NCBI GenBank assembly: GCA_907163375.1
Contig: CAJQUW010001407.1
Location: forward strand, 56,027-120,026
From: Prostheceraeus crozeri
Lineage: Eukaryota > Platyhelminthes > Polycladida > Euryleptidae
Direction of reading: 5' to 3'
DNA length: 64,000 nucleotides
The position numbers and the translations under genes are program-made. Of the stretch, positions 18,281 to 26,640 are shown in pieces (positions within the stretch are counted from its first letter, which is position 1; each line of letters starts with the position of its first letter). Under the pieces are notes generated by a model that was given only the letters and a program-made list of their open reading frames with translations, made no database searches and had not been told where the DNA came from.

Positions 18281-18942
18281 AGTTTGTAGATAATCATGGG
18301 AGTTTTCAAAATATCACTTCGAAATCTAAATTCTTCCGGACACTCTTGCGTAAAGTCAATGAATAAGTAACCGTGTGGTTTTTCAGTAGCTGCTTGAAAA
18401 ATTTCAATTAAGGCTTTTGATCCTCTGGGTGCAACTTGTCGCGCTAAAATTTCAAATTGACTTTTATCTCGCGGATTCTTGAAAATAGCATAATAGTGTG
18501 TATTCAGGTTTCGTGTACGAGCTTCTTTTCCATCAGGAAACAAATTTTGTGTGATATAGATGATAAAGCACCTTTTATGATGTGCTGCGCGAGTGAACAT
18601 ATCTGTAACATCTTTTGAATTCTTACTTTCTTTTAATAGATCATCCAATACAACAACATCATTAGACTGAAGTTTATCCACTGCAATAATTCCTTCATGT
18701 CGAATAAAGTTGCGACTTTGCAATTCCTGAAACAGCGACGGTTGATAAATACCATAACACCAAATCACTCGATTGATAGGTTCCTTAAACAGCTCCCTTC
18801 TTTTATCCAATAAATTCAGCGTGAAAACAGTTTTACCTGCATGAGATGGACCTGATACAGTCAGAACTTTATCACATTGAAGTCTGAAATCCATTATAAT
18901 ACTTTGAGATTCAACATTTGCATAATTAACGCTTAGAGCCAA
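18277..18942 (-). CDS. ATP: DNA-packaging ATPase (HerA/FtsK type)
   Basis: A protein of 221 residues, close to the usual size for the Polinton ATP protein. The Walker A motif GPSHAGKT is at 31-38, Walker B VVVLDDLL at 96-103, and a sensor-like IIYITQNLF follows at about 122-130. The family pumps genomes into preformed capsids of double jelly-roll viruses. No break is visible. Its start overlaps the end of the upstream basic protein (18926) in another frame. Confidence 0.93.
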   Translation of the reverse strand: MALSVNYANVESQSIIMDFRLQCDKVLTVSGPSHAGKTVFTLNLLDKRRELFKEPINRVIWCYGIYQPSLFQELQSRNFIRHEGIIAVDKLQSNDVVVLDDLLKESKNSKDVTDMFTRAAHHKRCFIIYITQNLFPDGKEARTRNLNTHYYAIFKNPRDKSQFEILARQVAPRGSKALIEIFQAATEKPHGYLFIDFTQECPEEFRFRSDILKTPMIIYKL

Positions 18943-19291
18943 AGATATTACCCAATAGGTTGCCCACGACAGGAGCTAGCATCGGTAGTAACGCTGGAAG
19001 GAAACCGCCCTTTTGTGTTAGAGTTTTCCTCTTTCTTTGAAGGGTGACTTTAGGATTGGAGATGAAACGCAATTTCGTAGCATATCGCTTAAGTAGCTTT
19101 CGTTGTTTTGGTGCTAATTTCTTCGTCCTCAACTTTCTCACATGAGAAATAATTTCACGAATGAATTTATCGTTAGCATGTCGTATAGCATTGTATCGCT
19201 GATTTGCTTTCATTCGTCGGAGAGCTTGAATGGCTGAAGAAAACTTTGAAGACTTTTGACTTTTACGTTTCGTCATTTTACGTTTCGCCAT
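18926..19291 (-). CDS. Small basic protein with C-terminal hydrophobic Gly-rich segment (pX/pVI-like)
   Basis: A protein of 121 residues. The first 90 are strongly basic (MAKRKMTKRKSQKSS and RKRKTLTQ), and the last 25 are hydrophobic and Gly/Pro-rich (GGFLPALLPMLAPVVGNLLG). A basic body plus a membrane-active hydrophobic tail recalls adenovirus-type core or lytic peptides and the pX-like proteins of adintoviruses. It probably binds packaged DNA or helps membrane crossing. The assignment is by composition and by position next to the ATPase. Confidence 0.75.
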   Translation of the reverse strand: MAKRKMTKRKSQKSSKFSSAIQALRRMKANQRYNAIRHANDKFIREIISHVRKLRTKKLAPKQRKLLKRYATKLRFISNPKVTLQRKRKTLTQKGGFLPALLPMLAPVVGNLLGNIFGSKR

Positions 19292-19342
19292 TTTCCGTGT
19301 TAGTCTTTGCTAAAACCTATCTTTACCACATTTGCATAGGTA

Positions 19343-19666
19343 CTAACTATTGCGACATAAGTGACACTCGAAATGAGCAATATCACAGTGGCTACATTTG
19401 CAAAGTTGAATGCAATTACGTATGAAACAGCGTTGACAAAAAGCATGCTTACATCTCTTGAAGATGCGCTTTTCATTTCCATCCTTTCGCTTACATACAT
19501 CACAACACATAGTTTCGCCGTTACTGATGTCTATAGCAAGTCTTTTTGAAGATATGAATTTGCTAGCCTTTTCTAAATAATAGACACATGTACAGAAGGA
19601 ATATACTTCGAGAGTGAGCAGGCATAGCTCGAAAACCAGTTGTGCTACAATCAAGTACCACTGCAT
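19343..19666 (-). CDS. Membrane-anchored RING-finger protein
   Basis: A 107-residue protein from the ATG at 19664-19666. Residues 3-30 are one long hydrophobic stretch, likely one membrane helix or a hairpin. The C-terminal half fits the C3HC4 RING pattern: C54-x2-C57, C71-x-H73, C76-x2-C79, C90-x2-C93, with a further C100-x2-C103 pair. RING domains recruit ubiquitin E2 enzymes, so this could be a small membrane E3 ligase acting on host proteins. No break is visible. The ATG overlaps the end of the upstream gene's shifted frame. Such proteins are not part of the usual Polinton core, so it is cargo. Confidence 0.7.
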   Translation of the reverse strand: MQWYLIVAQLVFELCLLTLEVYSFCTCVYYLEKASKFISSKRLAIDISNGETMCCDVCKRKDGNEKRIFKRCKHAFCQRCFIRNCIQLCKCSHCDIAHFECHLCRNS

Positions 19667-19668
19667 TT

Positions 19669-20080
19669 TCAATTTTTCTTTATCGAAAGTTGAATGTGAA
19701 TATCTGAAATCGCTTCAATCACTAGACTGCTGCCATGATGGTTAAATGCGTTAAGATGTTCAGCCATTTTTTATCATATGTCTTTTAAAAACTTCTTTGG
19801 GGTGATCTACCACTTCTATTGAATAAGAAGCAAAATGGAAAGAGCGAGTTTCCACCTCTTCCTTTCCAAAATGACTAAACTTAATTTTCGCAACTAATCG
19901 CGCCATGACAATGCTATCAGAGAATGTATTCATTAACTCTAGAAATAGAGTGCTAGCATCATCGACCACTGCTTCGATGTCGGTCTCATCTTTATGAAAA
20001 TTTATCACATAATCTTGAACAGCTCCTTTTAAACTTTGCCTATGAAAATGTAATGTTCCGCAGTCATTTGAGAAAGACAT
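19669..20080 (-). pseudogene. Stand-alone relative of the PolB N-terminal domain, frameshifted
   Basis: The first frame (19760-20080, 106 residues) ends with FKRHM just before an A-run near 19763-19770. The other frame continues to 19669 with LNAFNHHGSSLVIEAISDI. Read as two blocks, these match the order of the PolB N-terminal region of this same element: AKIKF with SFHFASYSIEVVD against LKIKY with EFHIPSSPATEVVD, then the Gly-containing block against DSGLVFDGIETAMIKI. This appears to be a separate short gene derived from, or ancestral to, the domain before the PolB exonuclease. Its function there is not known to me. The break at the A-run is probably a single-base indel. Confidence 0.6.
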
Positions 20081-20697
20081 GATCGCCCTTTAACTAACCC
20101 ATCCATTGCATGAAAACAACAACTCTTCTCATAGTAACATTTATTGAATAACTGCAACAAGCATGCATTATAAATCAATGGTTTGAAAGAGATAAAATAG
20201 ATACAGCTGGTAACTATCATACAGCGAGCAATGATAACCATACAGGACTTTGGCAGTGTTGAGGTAAGGAGGAAAGAAGCATTGGTTATGAACGTAGCTA
20301 CTACAACGAACAGACAAAATAGAACACACAAATCCTTAAAACGTTTCGTGACTTCATGATAGTGTTGATTCACTCTACTATCCCAAGGCGGGAGCAAAAT
20401 ATCATCAATGATTAAATTGGGAAATACTTTCCTTTCGTTACCAGGATCATTACAAAAGATGCGTATAACATTGAAAGCAGCTAACCATCGTTGAAAGTCA
20501 ATAAGAAGAGCACTGTCACAAGAAAAGCCATGGTCTTGTAAATATTTCAGATTAAGTCCATGAATGTGTTTTCTCGCCCATTGATCAACATTGGGATCAC
20601 AGTTGGCATGTTGATGATAGACACTAACAATCTGATATGTCCAATTGTTCATAGCAATAGCACTGAGCTCCTGTACAGGTTCACCCTCACAATCCAT
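20029..20697 (-). CDS. Exonuclease-like protein with C-terminal membrane helices
   Basis: A protein of 222 residues. The N-terminal half looks like a DEDD/RNase H-fold nuclease: a hydrophobic strand, then MDCEGEPVQELS (D.E pair), an HIHGLN block (about 44-49), a CNDPGNER block (about 81-88), then IIDDILLPPW and YHEVTKRFK. The usual C-terminus is replaced by two or three hydrophobic stretches (LCVLFCLFVVVATFI and following). The in-frame sequence extends upstream to a TTTTAG acceptor, giving an exon start at 20715 (GCTTCT) that could splice to the shared ATG exon at 21681-21683. The tail overlaps the next gene, so a frameshift or a fusion with a membrane segment is possible. Family assignment is moderate. 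Confidence 0.55.
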   Translation of the reverse strand: MDCEGEPVQELSAIAMNNWTYQIVSVYHQHANCDPNVDQWARKHIHGLNLKYLQDHGFSCDSALLIDFQRWLAAFNVIRIFCNDPGNERKVFPNLIIDDILLPPWDSRVNQHYHEVTKRFKDLCVLFCLFVVVATFITNASFLLTSTLPKSCMVIIARCMIVTSCIYFISFKPLIYNACLLQLFNKCYYEKSCCFHAMDGLVKGRSCLSQMTAEHYIFIGKV

Positions 20698-20736
20698 AAA
20701 AATGATGATAGAAGCCTAAAACGGAAATTTACACAT

Positions 20737-20889
20737 CTAAGGAAACGTTCTATAACATATTACAAAATGAAGAATTACATCGATGCTTTTCACGACAAAA
20801 TACACAAATGATATGATGGCAACGAAGAAGTAAAATGTATCTAATAAGACCACGCCTACGACACTCAAAGCACATAAGCGAATTGTCAT
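20737..20889 (-). CDS. Small membrane protein, 50 residues
   Basis: From ATG 20887-20889 the frame encodes two hydrophobic stretches (LCALSVVGVVLLDTF and FFVAIISFVYFVV) separated by two or three residues, with little else. No family is recognised. It fits the gap between the 20909 gene and the exonuclease-like gene and matches the compact cluster, but it also falls in what would be an intron if the shared leader exon is used. Confidence 0.4.
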   Translation of the reverse strand: MTIRLCALSVVGVVLLDTFYFFVAIISFVYFVVKSIDVILHFVICYRTFP

Positions 20890-20908
20890 AGGTAGAGTTA
20901 GGAAAGGA

Positions 20909-21683
20909 CTAGTAATTCTCCTTCTTTGATTTGCGTTTTGATGCAGCATTCTTCTCCGACTTGCGCTTCGTACCACTGCTGTTAAGGATTTGATCAATTA
21001 TGTCATCCACGTTGGGTGGTTTTGGAATATATAGGATGGATTCCATATGCATGGAGAGAGAGGCTATTTTATTATCCTTGTGTCGACCATAATATAGCCC
21101 ATTCACTTTGAAAAGGATATCCCAAGTACCTTCTCCGAGCTCATCGCATCTGATGGGTATTGATTGATCTCCCTCCTTCTTATAGTAAGTACACCAATGT
21201 GATACCGGTAGGCAAATGTGATTACCATCCCAAATCTTTCTATAGGGAGTATCCTTGTCATCTCTCGCCTTCCACTCTTGAGCAAGAGGAGTAGGAATGT
21301 CCATATTTAATGTCACGTACTCCTCAATAATATCAAGTTGGCGGCGAATGTACGGACTCACGGGGATCAGTATGTAGTCCCCATACTGATTGCGCATTAT
21401 CTTGACATCCGTGGAAGGGAGCATTCCCGTTTGGAGTACTACGCTATGATCGTCATAACGCAAGACTTGTTTAAATTTACGCTGTAGCGGTGTAGGATTA
21501 TGTACCTTGGTTGTTTCTTCCACTGGCCTCAGTTGTAGATGATCTGATCGTAGCGAACCTTGTAACGTTTGACCGCCATTTTGTCCTACTAGTGCAGCAG
21601 ATGGAGTAGATGCCTGAAAATGAAAAAGTATGTATTAAGCTTACGTTCAAGGGAGGAGAGGGAGGGAAGTAGCGACTTACCAT
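20909..21683 (-). CDS. Hypothetical Polinton cargo protein, spliced ATG exon
   Basis: Exon 1 is only the ATG (21681-21683). A 67-nt intron (21614-21680, GTAAGT...TTTTCAG) leads to exon 2 (20909-21613, 705 nt), in frame for a 235-residue product. The protein starts MASTPSAALVGQ, has a folded middle (GDYILIPVSPYIRRQLDIIE, HICLPVSHWCTYYKK) and ends in a Lys/Ser-rich tail (GTKRKSEKNAASKRKSKK) that may be a nuclear localisation signal. No family is recognised. It lies at the right end, transcribed inward, a mirror position to PolB, and shares the promoter and leader design, suggesting an early-expressed or DNA-related role. Confidence 0.65.
21614..21680 (-). other. Spliceosomal intron directly after ATG (67 nt)
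   Basis: The donor GTAAGT abuts the start codon and the acceptor CATTTTCAG precedes GCATCTACT. Splicing gives a continuous frame with the downstream gene. PolB intron 1 has the same length and arrangement. Confidence 0.75.
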
Positions 21684-21792
21684 TTTAGTTGGATAATAGA
21701 ACAGGGAAGTAGAGAGAGAGAGAGAGAGAGAAAATGTGCGTCCGTCACTCGTGTGATTCAACGATGGAATGATTCTCACTGTGGAAGGCTCG

Positions 21793-21841
21793 CTATTTAT
21801 ATAGAAATGCTTGATTCTCATTGGATGATGATCCTCATTGG
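21793..21841 (-). promoter_or_regulatory. Right-end promoter: two CCAAT boxes and TATA box
   Basis: On the minus strand CCAAT lies at 21837-21841 and 21820-21824 (17 bp apart), then TATATAAATAG at 21793-21803. The order and spacing mirror the PolB promoter. A GA/CT simple repeat (about 21709-21731) lies in the presumed 5' UTR. Confidence 0.68.
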
Positions 21842-21853
21842 ACAATAACATCA

Positions 21854-22518
21854 AGCTGATTCCAAATCTGGCCTCCGTTTTCCCATCCGATGCTTCATTT
21901 TGAAGCTACAGCCCAAAACGTCCAAAATTCTAACTCTGTCGTTTTTCGCCAATCTCCCAAAATCTTAAATGGCGTCTCACATCTAAACGAAGACAGATAT
22001 GAACAAGCCGTTTCTTTCAGTGAATTTGTCTCACTCTTAGCTTTCAAACGAGCTATTGCACGACAAAATCCGTCCACTAGAAGCAAAGTTGGAAGGTCGG
22101 TGCCGAGGGGGGGGACGTCAGCGAAAATTTTTCTCTCCGATTGCTTTCAAATTCAGCATACAGATGCAGAATTTCACGCTGAATCCGAATCTGACCTCCG
22201 TTTTCCCATCCGAGCACTGCTTCCACTCGAAACATCCCATATTCAACCCAACATTCATCAGATTTCACGAAAATCATCACACACTTTAGCCTCAAGTCAA
22301 AACCTGGCGGTCGCCCAAGTCCACCACGACACTCTGTCGTTTTATCGAGGGGGGGACGTCAGCGAACCTTTCAGACCTACCTGGTCGGCAGACCACGACA
22401 GACATCTGTCGTTCCAGAGGGGGGGAGTCAGACTCGAAGCACCACGGCGGCCGACCGCAACCTCTGTCGTTCCAGAGGGGGGGCACGCCGGTCGGATGTT
22501 CGCCGTTTTATTACTACT
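21854..22518. repeat. Polinton right terminal inverted repeat
   Basis: 665 bp are inverted relative to 521-1197 and nearly collinear, including the C-tract/ACGACAGA blocks and the GCTGACGTCCCC word. It ends ATTACTACT at 22518, directly before GACAAG. Long open frames on both strands here are by-products of the repeat. Confidence 0.93.
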
Positions 22519-22524
22519 GACAAG
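22519..22524. repeat. Right target-site duplication GACAAG
   Basis: Exact copy of 515-520, directly after the terminal ATTACTACT. Confidence 0.93.
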
Positions 22525-22745
22525 ACAATACTGGTCACTCTCTTGTCGAGAGGTACTCCATGATCTGATGGCACCATCGCGAATTCATCGATATCTTTTC
22601 TGTGCTCCTTTGAAAAATGTTGAATGAAAGCTCGTCTGCCAATACTAGAATGTGCTAGTTTTCGATAAAGCACCCATGCGTTCACGGCTACCAGGTCAAG
22701 CATATTATAGAACTCCACCAATGCCCTGCGTCGACAACCAGCCTT
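22519..22745 (-). pseudogene. piggyBac-like transposase relic, right half
   Basis: The minus strand reads VEFYNMLDLVAVNAWVLYRK followed by a Lys/Arg-rich stretch, resembling the segment after the last catalytic Asp of piggyBac transposases (W...LFYN..D...NA..LY). It runs up to the Polinton edge and resumes as the Cys-rich tail at 407-520. A stop lies just upstream, so only the C-terminal portion remains. Confidence 0.6.
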
Positions 22746-23580
22746 CGCTGATAACTAACGGCACATTTGGTCAAGCATGTATACTCCATACAAGTTTGTT
22801 GTTGTTATTATAAAAAAAGTGGCTTATGTTTCTGGCTGTTTCTCGCCACTTTCTACACAAACAACTCCGCGATGCTGAGTTGACAGAATGTGCCATATAT
22901 ATGAAGCCATGATATCTATGGATGTTCCCTAATGAGGTCGGCGTTGATATGACTTGTCAGTGTCAGTCGCATAGACCGTTAACTGCTCGCCTATAGTTAA
23001 GTTGTTTACGGTCTGCTGTAACGAGTTGACCAAAATCCAACTCTACAGAATGACGTGCAAACAGTAATACGAAAATAAGATATTTGAATCTGACTGATGA
23101 GATGGAACAAAAATATTCACATTCAGCAATCAATATAGCTAAACAGACCTATTAGATGAATTGTATCATTTTTATTTGGTTTTATGTAATAGCCTATAGG
23201 TCTGTGATATTGTCGTTCTTGTGAAAATAGATCTTGCACGGTATTCTTGAGCAGAAAAAATATATAGATAGTGGCAAAGATGAGCAATCGTCAACTGACG
23301 GGTTTGGCGCTTATAAGTATATCTGTATGTCACGGCTTGTAGTGTTTATCTTTTAAGTTTGCTGCAAATGCGATGAACGGGAATTTTCACTAGGGCTGTG
23401 AGAACTTATTGAATGGGTGGAGAATCTCAATAGGCTATATCTGTTGAAAAGCAAAAATAGCCTTTCATCGATTGCGCTTATCTGTGTCATAAATATCTTC
23501 AGAATTTTATGAACTCCCATCCACATTTCAGACTCTTTTCGCCTACATCAGAATGCGATTGATTTCTGCCAGTATGACAA
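22746..23580. other. Host intergenic, no gene seen
   Basis: About 830 bp of AT-rich sequence with no supported open frame or repeat terminus. Confidence 0.5.
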
Positions 23581-23810
23581 CTTAAGCGAGAGAGAGAGAG
23601 ATGAAGAAGATTAAGTGGAAAATAATAATGAGACGGATTGAAAGAAAAGAGAGAACGGGGATCGAGAGGAGGATCGTGGTGGAGAGAGATGAAAGAAATT
23701 GGAATAGCAAGAGAAGTTGAGGATGTATTGGAGAGAGTGAGAGAGAGAAGAGAGTGGTGAGTGAGTGAGAGAGATAGCTAGATAGATGGATAGATAAATG
23801 GATATCTGTC
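23581..23810. repeat. GA-rich simple repeat, left copy of PLE-flanking direct repeat
   Basis: GAGAGA/GTGAGTGA/GATAGATA tracts. The part from about 23683 (GAGATGAAAGAAATTGG, then GAAGTTGAGGATGT) recurs in the same orientation at about 26497-26612, on the other side of the Penelope-like element. Confidence 0.7.
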
Positions 23811-24239
23811 AGAGATCCCCACGCCGACCTAATGACTACCGATAATTTGAGAAGTGCGAAAACGAGATGATTGATTGGAAGACCGGTTTCGATCTTGGAT
23901 TTTTATCAATTCCAAATTGACACGTCTTACTCGACAGAAATCAGAACAAGAAGTGAAAAATGCGATCACGTACATCATCAAACACGAGACAGAATAGATG
24001 TTACCGATTGACAGACAATATAGACTGCTTAAAATTCTATGCATAGTAAAAGAAGACAAAGTTCTTACGTCATTCTGGAGTTCACGTTTACAAAGTTGAA
24101 TAACACGCTGACTACAATCGCTGCATGGCACGACAAGATGCAAGTTGGTGGACTTGTTACGTTCAATGTTCAAGCCTTGTGGATGCAACGTTTAAAGCCT
24201 CTTAATCCGATTGCTCTCTTTCATCAAACGCCGAGACTC

Positions 24240-24440
24240 GTCAAGACAGTGCTCCAAGGCAGTAAAAGTAAAATCGGACAATGTACCAGAAGTATTAAAA
24301 TGATTTGACACAGATGAACTATACAATGACTTTATGTTCTCCGAAATACGTCTCTTCAGAGTTCTTGACGTTTGACCAACATAGCCAGCTTTACAATTTG
24401 TACATGAAATAGAATAAATTACATTTACAGATGAGCAGGT
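24240..24440 (-). pseudogene. GIY-YIG endonuclease domain remnant
   Basis: The minus strand encodes VIYSISCTNCKAGYVGQTSR, with the GIY-YIG core as IYSISC...GYVGQT and the Arg-containing helix (LKRRISEN) after it. A further in-frame block, LSDFTFTALEHCLDESRRL, follows. It is the usual C-terminal nuclease of Penelope-like elements and nicks target DNA. It is cut off from the RT frame by frameshifts. Confidence 0.72.
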
Positions 24441-24550
24441 AAGTCTATGTACAATGGCAACAGGGTTATTATTAAAATTATTTACAACTGAAGTAGCAAA
24501 AGTACCAAAGGAGCATACATAACACGAACATGAAAAAATATCCTGTATTC

Positions 24551-25336
24551 TCAGGAGATTGTCCTTTCAGAGCAAAAACACGGCGAACTGCGTCTGTGAT
24601 TGCACTTCTGGTGTAGCCTTGTTTCTTCCAACAGGTCTGCACAAAATGCACAGTATGAGTGGACCAGCGATACACTTGAGCGGAATGCATACTTGAGATG
24701 ATACGACAAAGGTGACCAAATCGCATGAGTACCCAAAGCTTTAAAACCGATTCTATACAATATGCAGTTATTACATTTGTACAGATCAAGATCTAAAATT
24801 CTGATACTGTCTTTGTTGAAACACATTTCAACTTTAATACTGGGAAAAATATTATTTACATTTTCACAAAAATTATGCGAAGTATTTACATCATTTTTCC
24901 AGACAAAAAGTACATCGTTAATATACCTTATCCAGTTTGAAGGAGGAACATTAAATTCAAAAACTTTATCCTCCCAATAAGTCAGAAAAATATTTGCGTA
25001 TGATGGACCGAACGCGCAGCCCATCGCTGTACTTTGTACTTGTACAAACAATTCGTTGCGAAAAGAAAGTGTGTTGCATGTTAAAATGATGCGAAGCATA
25101 GTTAACAAAGTTTGGTCCGGCCTTTTCGGGTTCGGAAAAGCCAAAAAAGCCTTACTACAAGCTTCAATGCCATCATCGGTAGGTATATTGGTGTATAAAG
25201 AAGCAATGTCAAGAGTCACAAAAAGTGCAGAGTCTTCAATTTTAATGTCATGAATCAAGGAAATCACATGAAGAGAATCACGGACATAAATATGACCACT
25301 GTGAGCGATCGGGGCAATAAAATAACTAAAACACAA
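24551..25336 (-). pseudogene. Penelope-type reverse transcriptase, degenerate
   Basis: A 261-residue open segment with TLDIASLYTNIP (motif A), TAMGCAFGPSYANIFL (motif B) and WIRYINDVLFVW. In the last of these the YIDD catalytic pair reads YIND, so one catalytic Asp is lost. The N-terminus joins an overlapping SGNH-like frame, and the C-terminus loses frame before the GIY-YIG region. Confidence 0.82.
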
Positions 25337-25680
25337 CCAGTAGGCATTCTACTAGAAATCAGTTCATGAAACTCCTGAATGTTTTTTCTAGAAACTTCAT
25401 CGGCATTGATTGGAATGCTATTGACCAACACTGACAGCTGAGCGTTTAAAAAAATTCTTTTAGCTTTGTAAACTACCGCCCGGAAGACAGTAAAACTATT
25501 CAATGGTTTATTCTTTCCATCTAACATAGATAGACAGATAGTGAAATGTGTGACATTCGAATAAGCGGTCCTGATGGATTGTAAAGATTGCTTAAAGAAA
25601 CTGAAACGACCCCTATTGGTCGAATAAGCAGAGCAATCGATAACCTTAATTCCCCTCAAGTTCGAATCTCCAAAAAACAA
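25264..25680 (-). pseudogene. SGNH-hydrolase-like frame upstream of the RT
   Basis: A 138-residue frame opening FFGDSNLRGIKV (GDS-like block I), with ICLSMLDGKN in the place where SGNH esterases have a G.ND block, and NAQLSVLVNSIPIN as a core strand. I recall GASN/GDSN-type frames before the RT in invertebrate Penelope-like elements. The last 20 residues overlap the RT start in another frame. The assignment is tentative. Confidence 0.45.
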
Positions 25681-25731
25681 ATTAAAGATTTAGATGCATC
25701 TATTGGATTTTCTTTACAGGAGGCAACACTT

Positions 25732-26361
25732 TCACAAGATGTGGATGAGCACTTCACATAAAACCAGCTTCGTTTGATGAAATTTCTTCAGCACTGGATT
25801 AGATGACACTGCACTACAGCCCACTGAAACAGAGGAGCAGACACATGATGAGCCGTTTGAGCCCGCAGATTCCACCGCAGCAGAGGAAGAGCTGGTCAGG
25901 GATTGAGAAAGTTGAACGTCAGGATTCTCTGAGTCAGAGAAGTCCAAATCCACCGAAGGCCATGCACGAGAAGAATCGCCATTACCTCGATTGCTGATAG
26001 GAGAAGATACTTCATGATGAGCTGGACTGCTTGGTTGAGAAATCGTTTAAACTCCTTTGTCGTAGAGCTCCAGCAAATGTCTTTGAGTAGAAGAAAAGCT
26101 GCGTCGATTTTCCACCACAATCGGCTACAGATGATCCACATACTCGTCTGACTCAGCTGGGTCATCAGCCAGCAGCTTCTGGTTGGAGGTTATCATAGAT
26201 AAGGCTTCGTCAAGAACCGAATCGGACAGCTTCTTACCCAATTGAGACCGACACCACTTCACCACCATCTGCATTGATCGTTCCGGGAGGTTCGAGGGAA
26301 TAGGCGTCGAGGAAACCATCTCCAACGCTTCCCCTAACAGAAAAGAGTGGTGTCCTTGCAT
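25732..26361 (-). pseudogene. Degenerate upstream frame of the retroelement or host gene remnant
   Basis: Two same-strand open pieces (26125-26361 and 25732-25953) in a broken frame. The first has a helical region with LDEALSMITSNQKLLADD. The second is Ser-rich (SQSLTSSSSAAVESAGS). No family is recognised. Part of this stretch (about 25785-25860) is duplicated at about 26420-26495. Confidence 0.35.
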
Positions 26362-26419
26362 CGCAAAATGAACCGCTGAGCACCATTCATTTGTAATGGA
26401 TTCAATTTACGCAGTAAAT

Positions 26420-26640
26420 TTCTTCAGCACTGGATTAGATGACACTGCACTACTGTCCACTGAAACAGATCAGCAGGCACTTGATGAGCCGTTTGAGAGA
26501 GATGAAAGAAATTGGGATAGAATGAGAAGTTGAGGATGTCTTGAAGAGAGAGAGAGAGAGAAGAGAGTGGTGAGTGAGTGAGTGAGATAGATAGATAGAT
26601 AGATAGATAGATTGAGAGAGAGAGAGTGAGTGAGAGAGAA
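26420..26640. repeat. Right copy of duplicated block and GA/GATA simple repeat
   Basis: About 75 bp (TTCTTCAGCACTGGATTAGA and following) repeat 25785-25860. Next comes the GAGATGAAAGAAATTGG block shared with 23683, then GAGA, GTGA and GATA tracts. Confidence 0.7.

Larger units (their letters stand above)
521..22518. mobile_element. Complete Polinton/Maverick (adintovirus-like) element, 21,998 bp
   Basis: The boundaries are set by inverted termini (AGTAGTAATAAAACGG at the left, its reverse complement at the right) and the flanking GACAAG duplication. The core Polinton gene set is present: protein-primed PolB, chromodomain integrase, HerA/FtsK-type ATPase, adenain-like protease, capsid protein and basic core proteins. 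A long minus-strand block (21.7-14.2 kb) carries most structural genes. PolB reads inward from the left, and the centre (9.9-14.1 kb) holds two minus-strand paralogs and a plus-strand transcription-factor-like cluster. Intact termini with a perfect duplication indicate recent insertion, although PolB and the capsid gene are disrupted. Confidence 0.97.
23829..25970 (-). mobile_element. Degenerate Penelope-like retroelement
   Basis: On the minus strand the order is an SGNH-like frame (25264-25680), reverse transcriptase (24551-25336), then a GIY-YIG region (about 24240-24440), the RT plus GIY-YIG layout of Penelope-like elements. Frames are broken and the RT active site is altered, so it is inactive. 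It is bordered by similar GA-rich direct repeats, which may be part of the element or an independent duplication. The right limit is uncertain and may reach about 26420. Confidence 0.75.

Noticed and set aside
20737..20997. Longer 86-residue version of the small membrane protein
   Set aside because: The first 36 residues overlap the end of the preceding gene and lack character; the internal ATG at 20889 gives a cleaner product.
21890..22627. 245-residue open frame in the right TIR
   Set aside because: It is the right-end mirror of the left TIR frames and crosses the Polinton end into host flank, so it cannot be an element gene.
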